A stretch of DNA of 36,538 nt from NORP240 sp942492445. Its GTDB lineage: Bacteria > Pseudomonadota > Gammaproteobacteria > Pseudomonadales > Pseudohongiellaceae. Where the stretch lies: assembly GCA_942492445.1 (NCBI GenBank), contig CALOEW010000023.1, positions 1-36,538 on the forward strand. The letters are read 5' to 3'. This document shows positions 1-7,866 of the stretch, piece after piece; the first letter of the stretch is position 1; each line of letters begins with the position of its first letter. The translations under genes and the position numbers were made by a program. The notes under the pieces are model-generated. The model worked only from the letters and a program-made list of their open reading frames with translations. It was not told where the DNA came from and made no database searches.

Positions 1-199
1 TCCCGCACCGCGTGGGTTGTCCCTCGAAGGAGCCCGGCGTCGCGTCGCTCACGGGCCGTGGAGGCGCTCGAGCTCGGCGTCGGTCCGGGAACTTCTCGGG
101 ACTGAGGATCCAGCCTCGTGGACCCGGAGGAGCTGTCCTTCCCGTCTGCATGTGTCGGCGGCGGGCCGGATCGTGAATGATGTTCGCGGTGTTTTCCAT
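1..199 (-). CDS. Possible partial gene with strong ribosome binding site, function unknown
   Basis: An ATG at 199 on the minus strand is preceded by a perfect AGGAGG (209-214) at 9-base spacing. The frame then stays open to the window edge, about 66 codons, beginning MENTANIIHDPARRRH. I recognise no domain. The later part is rich in Arg and Pro, as expected of any open frame in GC-rich DNA, so only the first dozen residues look protein-like, and an undetected frameshift is possible. It would be read in the same direction as the two minus-strand genes to its right (468-756 and 760-1532). The start signal is seen directly; that the gene is real is inference. Confidence 0.35.
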   Translation of the reverse strand, partial: MENTANIIHDPARRRHMQTGRTAPPGPRGWILSPEKFPDRRRARAPPRPVSDATPGSFEGQPTRCG

Positions 200-467
200 G
201 ATCGATTTCCTCCTTCGAAGTGAACTCGCCGGGATTCCCGATCGGGTCGCAGGATTCCCTCACGTCGGCCTTTCCGAAACTCGTGGGGTTTCGGCCCTTG
301 CCTCTGCGAACCTCAGGCCCCGCCTTGTCCCGAGTGCTGGCCATTGCGTTTATTGCATAGCCCGTTAAAGCGCCCAGGAAGCCCGTAGACGGCTTCGGAA
401 GCGCGCAGCCGAAGACACGCGCGGACCCCACAAAACCCGCGACGGAACTCCTGAGCGCTCAGACGAG

Positions 468-756
468 CTATCCGCGAATCGTCCGTCCGTCCGTGATCTC
501 CGCCGCAGGAAACCGGCCCAGGATGTCCTCCCGGACCCGATCCCAGCATGCCCCGCACACGACCACGGACCCGGGTTCCCCGGCGTCTACCAGGACGACC
601 CGTCGGTAGTCCGGAGCCTCCCGGCACCCGCGGCAAAGAGATCTCCCGGCCCACGGCCCATCGCAGAAGTTGCCGTTCCAGCTGGGGCCGGAGGGAACCT
701 GATACGTCGTCCCACATCGATGCCGCCGTTGCGGTCCGCTTCCTTTGCTTTGCCAT
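468..756 (-). CDS. Small zinc-ribbon-like protein (frame-broken)
   Basis: The gene starts at ATG 756 with MAKQRKRTATAASMWDDV, just after the stop of the neighbouring minus-strand gene (760), with an AAGGAAGGGA purine run as ribosome binding site. The first frame gives a normal-looking sequence up to ...VGREISL. After a one-base shift near 625-635 a second frame continues CREAPDYRRVVLVDAGEPG then VVVCGACWDRVREDILGRF and stops at 468. The rebuilt product is about 96 residues. The C-G-A-C pair and an upstream Cys suggest a small metal-binding ribbon, but the upstream pair depends on how the break is repaired. Function is unknown. The gene probably forms one transcription unit with the gene at 760-1532. 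Confidence 0.45.
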
Positions 757-759
757 GAT

Positions 760-1532
760 TCACCGTCCCTTCCTTACCTTGCGACCGAAACCCGGAACCC
801 ACGTGTTCGACGATGACCCGATTCCCGCGGCGCCCATTGCAGGCCTGGCAAGTAGCGCATACGGTCCGGTGGCCGGCTGCCGATACCCGGGGCAGACGAT
901 TTCCGTCGGCAAGACGGGTTCCTCGGCCTGCCGGGTCCGAAAGCATTTCCAACCGGCCCATGTCGCTTCCTCGGGCTCCTCCCGGGTGTCGGCGGCCATC
1001 AGGAAGCCCCGTAGGTTGACGGCCTGCGGATGCCGCCAGCTGTGGGTATACCCCGTCCAGCCGGCCAGCTGGCCGCCCGGGAATTCGATCCCAGACATCG
1101 CAGGGGACCGCGGCCGGGTCCCCGTAGGCTCCGATCCGCAAAACGCGACCACGAAACGGCAGGAGCTCCGACGCCGCATCCATCGGGTCGTCCAGCCGGA
1201 GCTCCCGATAGGCGCCCCGCTTGAAGGCCTGATAGACCGCTTTCGGGGCGCGTGCGACCGCGACGTAGCATCGGCCGTCGTTGTTACGGCCGTTGCGGGC
1301 GGTGACCGCAAATGGACGCATCCTGCCCCGTCCACGTTGCGAGGAACGGATCGATATCCTCCCGGAGAATCCAGGATTGGACCATCGACCCGGTTTCGAA
1401 TTTCTCGAGGAACCCTCGAAGCCGGTGAACACGACGACGATCGGAGCTCCATCCGGAACGGACCGACACCGTGGAGCGAGACCGCACCGACACTTGCGGG
1501 CACGATGTCCCGCGGGGTACGATAAGGGCCAT
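760..1532 (-). CDS. Conserved hypothetical protein with CxxC motifs, phage/plasmid type (frame-broken)
   Basis: The gene begins at ATG 1532 (MALIVPR), preceded by CAGGAG. The coherent protein hops between all three minus frames: first GSMVQSWILREDIDPF and TGQDASICG, then GRCYVAVARAPKAVYQAFKR and GRVLRIGAYGDPAAVPCDVW, then AGWTGYTHSWRHPQ and GWKCFRTRQAEEPVLPTEIV, and finally GHRTVCATCQACNGRRGNRV. The stop is TGA at 760-762. At least four one-base shifts are needed for a product of about 255 residues. The order of motifs (IGAYGDPAAVP, WTGYTH, Cys-rich end) resembles a family of hypothetical proteins that I remember from phage- and plasmid-like regions, whose role I do not know. The Cys pairs suggest zinc binding. 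Family placement is from memory and no function is assigned. Confidence 0.5.
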
Positions 1533-1843
1533 AGCGCTCCTGTTTGCTGTGGCCCGGGTCCCCGGTAGTTACAGCTACGCGGGGACCGCTTGGTTTAGGG
1601 CGGGTGATTCAACCTCTCACCTTAGACGCCCAATACAAGGCGTTCGCCTATATTTTCAGGTAAACGCGAATCGCTCGCGATGCAAGGACCTCGATTTCGA
1701 GCGTTCTGAGACACCCCGAGGGGGTGGGGGGGATATGAAGTGGTCCACTGGCCCCGCTGCCCCAGGGGACGTACCGCACATCCACTCCGGGAATTTTCGA
1801 TTCCGGCTCGGCCCCTGAGAGCGTATCGTGACACCAGGAGGCC
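1533..1843. other. Intergenic stretch, nothing recognised
   Basis: These 311 bases lie between the divergent minus-strand gene starting at 1532 and the small plus-strand frames starting at 1844. I see no coding frame with protein-like content, no tRNA and no clear repeat. The promoters of both sides presumably lie here, but I cannot point to convincing -35/-10 pairs. Confidence 0.4.
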
Positions 1844-1954
1844 ATGGCCGTACCTACCCCAGAGTTGCCTGACCAGGCATCCTTTGAGCACTGGTGGAGT
1901 GAGAATCACTTCGGAGAGAGTGCGCAACTGAAGCGAAAGCTTTACGAGGAGTAA
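1844..1954 (+). CDS. Small 36-residue ORF, unknown
   Basis: ATG 1844 to TAA 1954 encodes 36 residues beginning MAVPTPELPDQASFEHWW and ending KRKLYEE. An AGGAGG lies at 1836-1841, only two bases from the ATG, which is closer than usual. An in-frame TGA at 1829-1831 rules out a much longer N-terminus unless the frame is broken. The balanced, charged, aromatic composition looks more like a real peptide than a random frame in GC-rich DNA. It may be the tail of a longer gene interrupted by an indel. No function can be assigned. Confidence 0.3.
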   Translation: MAVPTPELPDQASFEHWWSENHFGESAQLKRKLYEE

Positions 1955-1965
1955 TTTGTATCACG

Positions 1966-2097
1966 GTGAGGGACGAGGGGTGGGGGCGCCTTGACAAGGA
2001 GGCGGAGCGGCAGAAACAGGTCGAGATAGCGGTTGTCATCGTCGTCGTGTGGCTTCTGTCAGTCGGAGCCGTGTGGCTCAGTTGTACGGACTCGTGA
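1966..2097 (+). CDS. Small single-pass membrane protein, unknown
   Basis: A frame from GTG 1966 to TGA 2097 encodes about 43 residues: a charged N-terminus (MRDEGWGRLDKEAERQKQ) followed by a hydrophobic stretch (VEIAVVIVVVWLLSVGAVW) and a short Cys-containing tail. This is the layout of a small anchored membrane protein. It follows the 36-residue ORF by 11 bases and is in the same frame as the next small ORF (2101), separated by one stop and one codon, so the two could be one protein interrupted by an error. The start codon is uncertain. Confidence 0.3.
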   Translation: MRDEGWGRLDKEAERQKQVEIAVVIVVVWLLSVGAVWLSCTDS

Positions 2098-2100
2098 GCC

Positions 2101-2190
2101 ATGCCTACCCAGCCCGCGACGCTCGCTCTCCTCGGTCTCGGCCTCGCCGGAATCGCAGTCGCTCGGAGGAGACGGCGGAAGGCCGAATAG
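2101..2190 (+). CDS. PEP-CTERM-like sorting tail as a 29-residue ORF
   Basis: ATG 2101 to TAG 2190 encodes 29 residues: MPTQPATLALLGLGLAGIA followed by VARRRRRKAE. This is the layout of a PEP-CTERM exosortase sorting signal: a proline motif, a hydrophobic helix rich in Ala, Leu and Gly, and a terminal Arg cluster. The signature Glu of the P-E-P motif is absent (P-T-Q-P). Such tails normally end a secreted protein of well over 100 residues, so this is most likely the remnant of a larger gene whose upstream frame has been lost to indels or decay. PEP-CTERM proteins are common in planctomycetes, Verrucomicrobia and some proteobacteria. Confidence 0.4.
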   Translation: MPTQPATLALLGLGLAGIAVARRRRRKAE

Positions 2191-2260
2191 AGCCTCTTGG
2201 ATGGACTCAGATCGGACGGGACGAGAAGCTGTAGTGTCGTTGCGAGGCGGGAGGAAGACA

Positions 2261-2745
2261 ATGGGTAGATTTACAGGCTACGCATGCGTCGTCGCCGTCG
2301 GTCTCGCCGCGGGATGTCGATCCAGCTTCGAGCACAGGTTCTCTGCTGGTGAGGCCGTCTACCACCTCGACGGGGAGAACTCCATTCGCGCAGAAGTGGA
2401 GAGAGTGATCGTCTGGCCAGGGCACAAGGTCGGGTTCTATGTTAATCTCAGAATCTCTACGACCGTGAGATCCGTTTCAAGAAGCACTCGGTTGCCCTTG
2501 AGTACAAAGGCCGCCCGTACGTTGCACGCGACTTAGGCCTTGTGGGCCGTGAGTCCGACGTGAACCTCCTCCCGGGCGCGCTCAAGCTCGGCGGTGGGCG
2601 TTCACATCGAGGAGACCGCGACTCCGGGCACCTACGACATCGTCATTCGGGGATCCACTTCTACGATAATGGGCGGCTCACGCCATTAGGGAAGGACTTG
2701 GTGATCAAGGTTCGGGTTCCATCTCGGTCGGCCGGCCAAATGGAA
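2261..2745 (+). CDS. Putative lipoprotein (frame-broken)
   Basis: ATG 2261, behind a GGAGGAAG purine run, starts MGRFTGYACVVAVGLAAGC, a short signal peptide ending in a lipobox (LAAGC), so the protein is predicted to be lipid-anchored outside the cytoplasmic membrane. The mature part starts RSSFEHRFSAGEAVYHLDG. A shift near 2440-2450 moves the coherent sequence to NLYDREIRFKKHSVALEYKG and RPYVARDLGLVGRESDVNLL. A second shift near 2600 leads to GVHIEETATPGTYDIVIRG, and a third frame ends near DLVIKVRV. The rebuilt length is about 160 residues. The end coordinate is approximate. No known domain is recognised. Confidence 0.45.
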
Positions 2746-2960
2746 TCCTCTAACGGTCCAAGTCGGAGGGTCTTTTCCTCGCCATCCGGCGTCCCCCGTG
2801 TCGGACTTGGGTCTCGTCGTTACCTCCGGCCTCAGGCTGGCCAGCCTCTTTCACCTTGATTCCGATTGCGAAACCGCCGAGAGCCAGGTTTACCTTGAGA
2901 AGCATGTCCGAAACGGTAGCGGTGCCCACCGCGAACGGAGGCGGAAATGCAGGAGCAGGC

Positions 2961-4100
2961 ATGAGAGTTGGCGCAGGAATTCTCGATGGCGTGGTCTTGT
3001 CCGTGGCGGTGCTGGGTGTAGCCGGAGAGGCCGGGGGCGCTCTCGACCCGTCGGTGTCGTGCGCGGACCTCAATGGCGATGACGCGTTAAACGTCGGGGA
3101 CCCAGTGCTCTTGTCGCGGTACCTATTCCTTGGAGTCCGCCCCGGCTTGCGCCGGAGCGACGGCTTCGTGCGGCGACCTTAACGCTGACGGAGAGACCGA
3201 CATTGAGGACGTGCTGGACCTTCTGGATTGGCTCTTGTCGGGAGCGCGGAGATCACGTGCGCCGTCTCTTGCGAGAACGCGGAAGCCCCAGGACATCGAG
3301 GGCTTCACGTTCCTGGACTACAACGCCCAAGGGTATCCGAGTACAGTCACGATCAGACCGAAATCGTCTTCGTGTACCTACCGGGTGGGACGTTCAACAT
3401 GGGAAATGAGGGGGAGGAGCCGTTTCATCTTGATCGCGAATCGCCAATCCATGAGGTGACGCTGAGTCCGTTCCTGATCGCGAAATACGAGACGACACAA
3501 GGTGAGTGGCTGGCAATTATGGGAGAGTGGCACACGGAATTCGAAGGCGAGCTTGCCGGTGGAGCGTGTCTGCTGGAAGGACATCCAGGACTTCGAGAAG
3601 AAGACGGGGCTCCCGGCTTCCCACCGAGGCCCAGTGGGGTATTCCTGCCGCGGCGGAACGGAGACAGCATTCTCCTTCGGCCCCGCGGATAACTGTGACC
3701 CGACTGGGAATGCGCACACCGGGACTGGGACGCCTATATGTGGTACTGCGGAAATTCCGAATCCCGGACACACGAGGTCGGCAGGAAAGCTGCCGAACCC
3801 TTTCGGAATTCCGACATGCATAAGAACGTTTGGGAATGGTGTGAGGACATGTGGGACGGCGGCTTCTACTCCACACCGCAGGCGACGAGGCCCGATCCCT
3901 TGTGCACCACCGGCTCAATCTTCCCTGGAGTGTATCGAGTAATTCAGGGCGGTGAATTCGGGGGACCACGCACGCGGTGCCGCTCTGCGCTCGCTATTTT
4001 TCTCGACGACTGGTGGTTCGACGGACACCTGGGCTTCCGCGCCGCCCTATTGACCTCTGCCGTGAGCCCACAATGCTCCTTTTCTACACTTCTTGTGTAA
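2961..4100 (+). CDS. Secreted dockerin-repeat / SUMF1 (formylglycine-generating enzyme family) fusion, frame-broken
   Basis: ATG 2961 starts a signal-like segment (MRVGAGILDGVVLSVAVLG), then two dockerin-type calcium loops: DLNGDDALNVGDPVLLSRYL and, after a frame change, DLNADGETDIEDVLDLLDWL. The D-x-N-x-D spacing of each loop is intact. A SUMF1/FGE-sulfatase domain follows across several frames: FVYLPGGTFNMGNEGEEPF, SPIHEVTLSPFLIAKYETTQ, LPTEAQW with SCRGGTETAFSFG, NVWEWCEDMWDGGFYS, and finally VIQGGEFGGPRTRCRSALA and FDGHLGFRAAL. The family includes formylglycine-generating enzymes and EgtB/PvdO-like oxidoreductases; which activity applies cannot be told. At least five frame changes are needed. 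The two domains are read as one gene because no start or stop separates them once frames are joined, which is inference. It converges on the recombinase gene. Confidence 0.65.
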
Positions 4101-4102
4101 GT

Positions 4103-6104
4103 TCAGTTGGCGTCGTCAAATAGTGTAAGCTGGCCTTTTCGGTTATCCCTCTTGGGCAACCTGCCGGTGGCCTTCAGAGCCCTCACGCAGCGTCGAACGT
4201 AGTCGGAATCGGGCTCGTGGCGAGGCACTCGCCAGGGCGCGAACTCGGTGACTTGGTGCGTGTTGATCGCACCGATCCGTACCAGGCCCAGTAGCGCGTT
4301 GTGGCTGATGTCCGGATGCGACATCGCCTCGTTCATGGTCAGGTGATCCGGGTTCTTCTTCCGGGTGCCGCCTTTGATACGGTGGTGCTTCCGGAATTCC
4401 GTCACGCGGTCCTGAGTCCAACAAAGCCCCTTGGGGGTCTGAATCTTCTGCATATTGAGGATCCGCGCTGTGTCATTGTCGGGCAGCTCCCGGGCGAGCT
4501 TCCGCACGAGCTGAAGGAGAAGCCGAGGGGAGCCTTGTTCCCTCGCGGCTTTGCTCGTTTCGGCACATGGATTCGCGAGTGGACTCCGCCTCGCCAGTGA
4601 ATAGTGACCTCGAGTCGTTTCTCCTCCGGCTCGTCCTTGACCAGGACATCCTCGATGGCGGCGCGTAGGGCTGCTTCTTCGGCTTCGGATCCGCCTTGGG
4701 GTGATCCCGGACGCTCAGGGAAATCACGAGCGAGCTCGTCGAGACGCTGACGCTGCCTCTCCGTCAGATCGTCCTCCTCCTCGCAGAGTTCCTGGGTCTC
4801 GCTCCTCCATGAACCTCCCCAGCTTCGCGTTGAGGCGTTTATCAACGTGTCTGCCACCAAGCGATTCTTGGGGTCACAACGATCGAACTGCTCGAAGGCG
4901 CGATCCGCCTGATATTGGGCGGCTTCAAGCGTCAGTTGGGCGTTCTCGATCTCCTGGGCCTTCTCCGTCCGCCGGCTCTCGGCCGCAGCCACGGCCGCTT
5001 CGATAGCGAGAGGCTCTACCGCCTTGGAGAGCTCTTCTCACGCTGATCGATGGCCTTGGAGCCGAAGGAGAGGCAGCGCTTCGATCCCTTCTCGTAGCCG
5101 CCGTCACGGGTAGTACAGAGCGCTCTGCGCCTTGTACCCGACGTAGATTCTCGCGCACACTGCCGGCGGCGCAGAAGTCGACGGGAGGGCAGGCCCTGCT
5201 CGAATGGCACCCGCGATTCTCTTCCATCTTTCGCACGGGCCTATTTTCCGAAATCCGGGCGCAGTTTTCCAATTATCCGGTCCCGAGACGTGGGCCGGGT
5301 GGTGATCCTGGATGCACAGGCCGCCTCTTCTACCGCCGAGCCCTCACCGACACGCTTGACTTGCCGTCGACGTAGTTGACCTTGGTGAAGCGACGACCCC
5401 AAGCTTGTCTAAGCCCCCATAGATTGGGTGGCGGAAGATCTTGTAGATCGTCTTGGAGGCGGGTACCTCCCATCGGATCTTCGTGTTGTCGTGGAGCTTC
5501 TTGACGGGAAACAGGGTCTGAGTGTCCTGGTACCACAGAGCGAGTTGTCGAACACTGGTTGAGCCGGGAGAATCGATCGAAGAAGGTCTCGACAGCAGTC
5601 CGCACCCGTTTGTCGGGATCGAGAACGATCCTGCCCTCCACGTCATGGACATAGCCCGCTGGGAGCTGAAACTTGAGCTCGCCTCGGGCCGCCTTGGACT
5701 CCCTACCACTGAGAAGGCGGCTTCGAATGATCGTCAGCTCCATTTCCGAGACCGTGCCCTTGACCCCCATGACCAACCGGTCATTCGGCTGCCTGAGATC
5801 ATAGACCTGCTCCTGGTCCGCAATCAACGTGTCGAAATGGCTACAGAGCTCAAAGAGCTGCGCGCCCAGTCCGTCGAGTTCCGTGACAGCCTCGGGGCGT
5901 CCACACTGAGGATGATCCCACCCGCTTCCATCGCCACGGAAGCCAGAAGCTGCTGGAATCCGGGCCTATCCGGCGTATCCCCCCGCCGACATTCCCAGAT
6001 CGTCGTCGATCACGCTGGGATCGCGCCAGCCCAGGGCAATGGCTCTCTCACGAAGTCCGAGCTGGTTATCCTCTGGGCCGACTCAAACAACGGAGGACGG
6101 CCAT
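4103..6104 (-). CDS. Large serine recombinase (resolvase family), frame-broken
   Basis: Read from about 6104 to the stop at 4103. The N-terminal resolvase fold appears as RERAIALGWRDPSVIDDDLG, then GGIILSVDAPRLSRNSTDWA and LVMGVKGTVSEMELTIIRSR. The recombinase DNA-binding domain follows (LKFQLPAGYVHDVEGRIVLD, VETFFDRFSRL, KTIYKIFRHPIYGG). A coiled-coil-like stretch (QLTLEAAQYQADRAFEQFD) precedes EVTIHWRGGVHSRIHVPKR, and a C-terminal helical tail (TPKGLCWTQDRVTEFRKHHR) ends LTLFDDAN. The whole is about 660 residues over several frames. Such enzymes cut and rejoin DNA through a Ser in the N-terminal domain; that Ser lies in the poorly readable start and I cannot place it. The start is tentative: the minus-strand ATG at 6104 lies in a CCATGG that also contains the start of the divergent HTH gene. 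Confidence 0.7.
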
Positions 6105-6327
6105 GGGACGCTCGATTGCCTCGGCCGCGCCGGCGTGGGCGCTGGATGTACGAGCTCGGATCGAAGAGTGGCGCAGGAACAAGAAGATTGGAGCTCGGAT
6201 CCCGGAGTCTCTATGGGCTGCGGCGGTCGTCTTGCCCGCAAGCACGGGGTGAATCCCGTGGCCCGATCGCTGGGCCTGGACTACTACAGCCTCCAGCGTC
6301 GCGTGGTCGGCAAGGAAGCGACCTCCA
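6103..6327 (+). CDS. Small HTH protein of transposase-accessory type, frame-broken and cut by the junction
   Basis: ATG 6103 (CCATGG) encodes MGRSIASAAPAWALDVRARI and then IEEWRRNKKIGARIPESLW. A missing base near 6230 moves the frame, after which LARKHGVNPVARSLGLDYYS and LQRRVVGKE continue. The RIPESLW ... A.KHGV..VARSL.LDYYSL.RR pattern is that of short helix-turn-helix proteins found beside IS66-like transposases and recombinases, abundant in planctomycetes and some deltaproteobacteria. It is divergent from the serine recombinase with overlapping starts. The normal end is missing: from about 6328 the DNA is purF, and the HTH frame runs out of frame into it, stopping near 6380. Assignment is by family resemblance. 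Confidence 0.5.
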
Positions 6328-6804
6328 GCAAATGCCATCGAGCTGGAATTCAAGGGCAAGAATGTCCTGCTGGTGGATGACTCAATCGTGAGAGGAACCA
6401 CCTGCAAGCAGATTATACAGATGGCCAGGGATGCCGGCGCAAGCAAGGTGTATTTTGCTTCCGCCGCACCGGCAATACGCTATCCCAATGTTTACGGTAT
6501 CGATATGCCGGCTGCCAGTGAATTGATCGCCAATGGCAAGACTGACCGGGAAGTGCAGGAGCTGATTGGCGCCGACTGGCTGGTATACCAGGATCTTTCC
6601 GATCTGATCGCCTCGGCACAGGAGGGTAATCCGGCGATCAAAGAGTACGAGTGCAGTGTATTTGATGGCAAGTATGTAACCGGGGACGTCGATGAAGTCT
6701 ATCTCAAACGATTGGAGAACAGTCGCAGTGATCAGGCGAAATCCCAGCGCAAAAATTCCGGAATGGGCAAAGAGAACAGCCTGATCGCCGACCTGCAGGA
6801 TTAG
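6328..6804 (+). CDS. purF: Amidophosphoribosyltransferase, C-terminal fragment
   Basis: PurF makes 5-phosphoribosylamine from PRPP and glutamine, the first committed step of purine synthesis. From 6328 the frame reads ANAIELEFKGKNVLLVDDSI, which contains the PRPP-binding motif VLLVDDSIVRGTT, then VYFASAAPAIRYPNVYGIDM and ECSVFDGKYVTGDVDEVYL, ending at TAG 6804. About 158 codons remain of a protein near 505 residues in E. coli, so the glutaminase domain and much of the transferase domain are absent. The codons just before 6328 (R-P-P) do not match PurF and belong to the preceding, unrelated DNA. As drawn, this fragment has no proper start and would be non-functional. Identity is certain; the truncation is either an assembly join or an insertion. 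Confidence 0.9.
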   Translation, partial: ANAIELEFKGKNVLLVDDSIVRGTTCKQIIQMARDAGASKVYFASAAPAIRYPNVYGIDMPAASELIANGKTDREVQELIGADWLVYQDLSDLIASAQEGNPAIKEYECSVFDGKYVTGDVDEVYLKRLENSRSDQAKSQRKNSGMGKENSLIADLQD

Positions 6805-6834
6805 GTGGCAACAACAGCATAGGGAAGCAATGGC

Positions 6835-7815
6835 ATGTTATCAGTAAACCCACAGGGCAATGTGAGTAGCAAGGTGGACAGCACGAGCGCGGCCATAGAG
6901 AAAAAGGTCAGTGTTGCCGTGGCTGAGATCGGCAAGGCGCTACTGGGAAAGGAGCAACAGATAAAGCTGGCGTTGTGTTGCATGTTTTCCGGTGGTCACC
7001 TGCTGATAGAAGATCTGCCGGGTATGGGGAAAACCACATTGTCGCATGCTCTGGCCCGTGCCCTTGGTCTCGCCTATAACCGTATACAATTCACCAGCGA
7101 CCTGTTGCCGGCAGACATTCTCGGCGTCTCTATTTTTGACCAGTCCAGTGGTGGCTTCAGTTTTCATCCGGGTCCGATTTTCAGTCAGCTTATTCTGGCC
7201 GACGAAATAAATCGCACAACACCGAAAACCCAGAGTGCGCTTCTCGAGGCCATGGAGGAGGGGCAGGTGACAACGGAAGGGGAAACACGAATGCTGCCGC
7301 GACCGTTTTTTGTGATCGCGACCCAGAATCCGGTCACGCTGTCAGGCACCTTTCCCCTGCCCGAATCCCAGTTGGACCGGTTCCTGATGCGTCTGCACCT
7401 GGGTTATCCCCATCAGCAGGCCGAAAGAGCACTGCTGGAACGGGATGACCTGCTGGATACCACGGAAACAGTCTCACAGTGCCTTTCGTCCGCGGATATT
7501 GAAAATTTCCGCCAACTGTCTGCCCGGGTGCACAGCAGTGATTCGCTGCTGGACTATGTGCAGCGACTCATTGCCCATACCCGCAATCGTGAGGACTTCC
7601 ACCTGGGCCTGTCGCCACGTGGCAGTCTGGCCCTGATGCGGGCCGCCCGCACCTGGGCGCTGATGAACGGGCGTCGACATGTTATCCCGGAAGATGTACA
7701 GGCGGTATTGCCCGCCGTTGTGGAACACCGGTTACGGGCTGTGACCGACGAAGATGGACATACCGGTGCGTCACTGGCGCAACGGCTGTTGAATGAAGTG
7801 GATGTAATCCGGTAA
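6835..7815 (+). CDS. MoxR family AAA+ ATPase
   Basis: A 326-residue AAA+ ATPase of the MoxR group. Walker A is PGMGKTT at about residues 62-68 and Walker B is LADEIN at 121-126. The sensor-type segment FFVIATQNPVTLSGTFPLPE and the following QLDRFLMRL are typical. MoxR proteins act as chaperone-like ATPases, usually encoded directly before a DUF58 protein and often VWA or transglutaminase proteins, which they are thought to help assemble or activate. Here it starts 30 bases after purF and is followed by DUF58 and TgpA-type genes on the same strand, the classical three-gene unit. The start at 6835 is chosen for its fit to family length. It is distinct from the second MoxR at 17472-18431. Confidence 0.9.
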   Translation: MLSVNPQGNVSSKVDSTSAAIEKKVSVAVAEIGKALLGKEQQIKLALCCMFSGGHLLIEDLPGMGKTTLSHALARALGLAYNRIQFTSDLLPADILGVSIFDQSSGGFSFHPGPIFSQLILADEINRTTPKTQSALLEAMEEGQVTTEGETRMLPRPFFVIATQNPVTLSGTFPLPESQLDRFLMRLHLGYPHQQAERALLERDDLLDTTETVSQCLSSADIENFRQLSARVHSSDSLLDYVQRLIAHTRNREDFHLGLSPRGSLALMRAARTWALMNGRRHVIPEDVQAVLPAVVEHRLRAVTDEDGHTGASLAQRLLNEVDVIR

Positions 7816-7866
7816 GCCCGCCTGACTGGTGCCTCATCCAGGCACACTGGCCCGCAGAGAACTCCA

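Noticed and set aside
548..1525. A 325-codon open frame on the plus strand
   Set aside because: Antisense to a gene whose conserved blocks can be followed on the minus strand through several frames; the plus frame is Arg/Pro-rich.
2746..2960. Possible coding frames between the lipoprotein and dockerin genes on either strand
   Set aside because: Neither strand gives a frame with a ribosome binding site and protein-like composition that I could defend.
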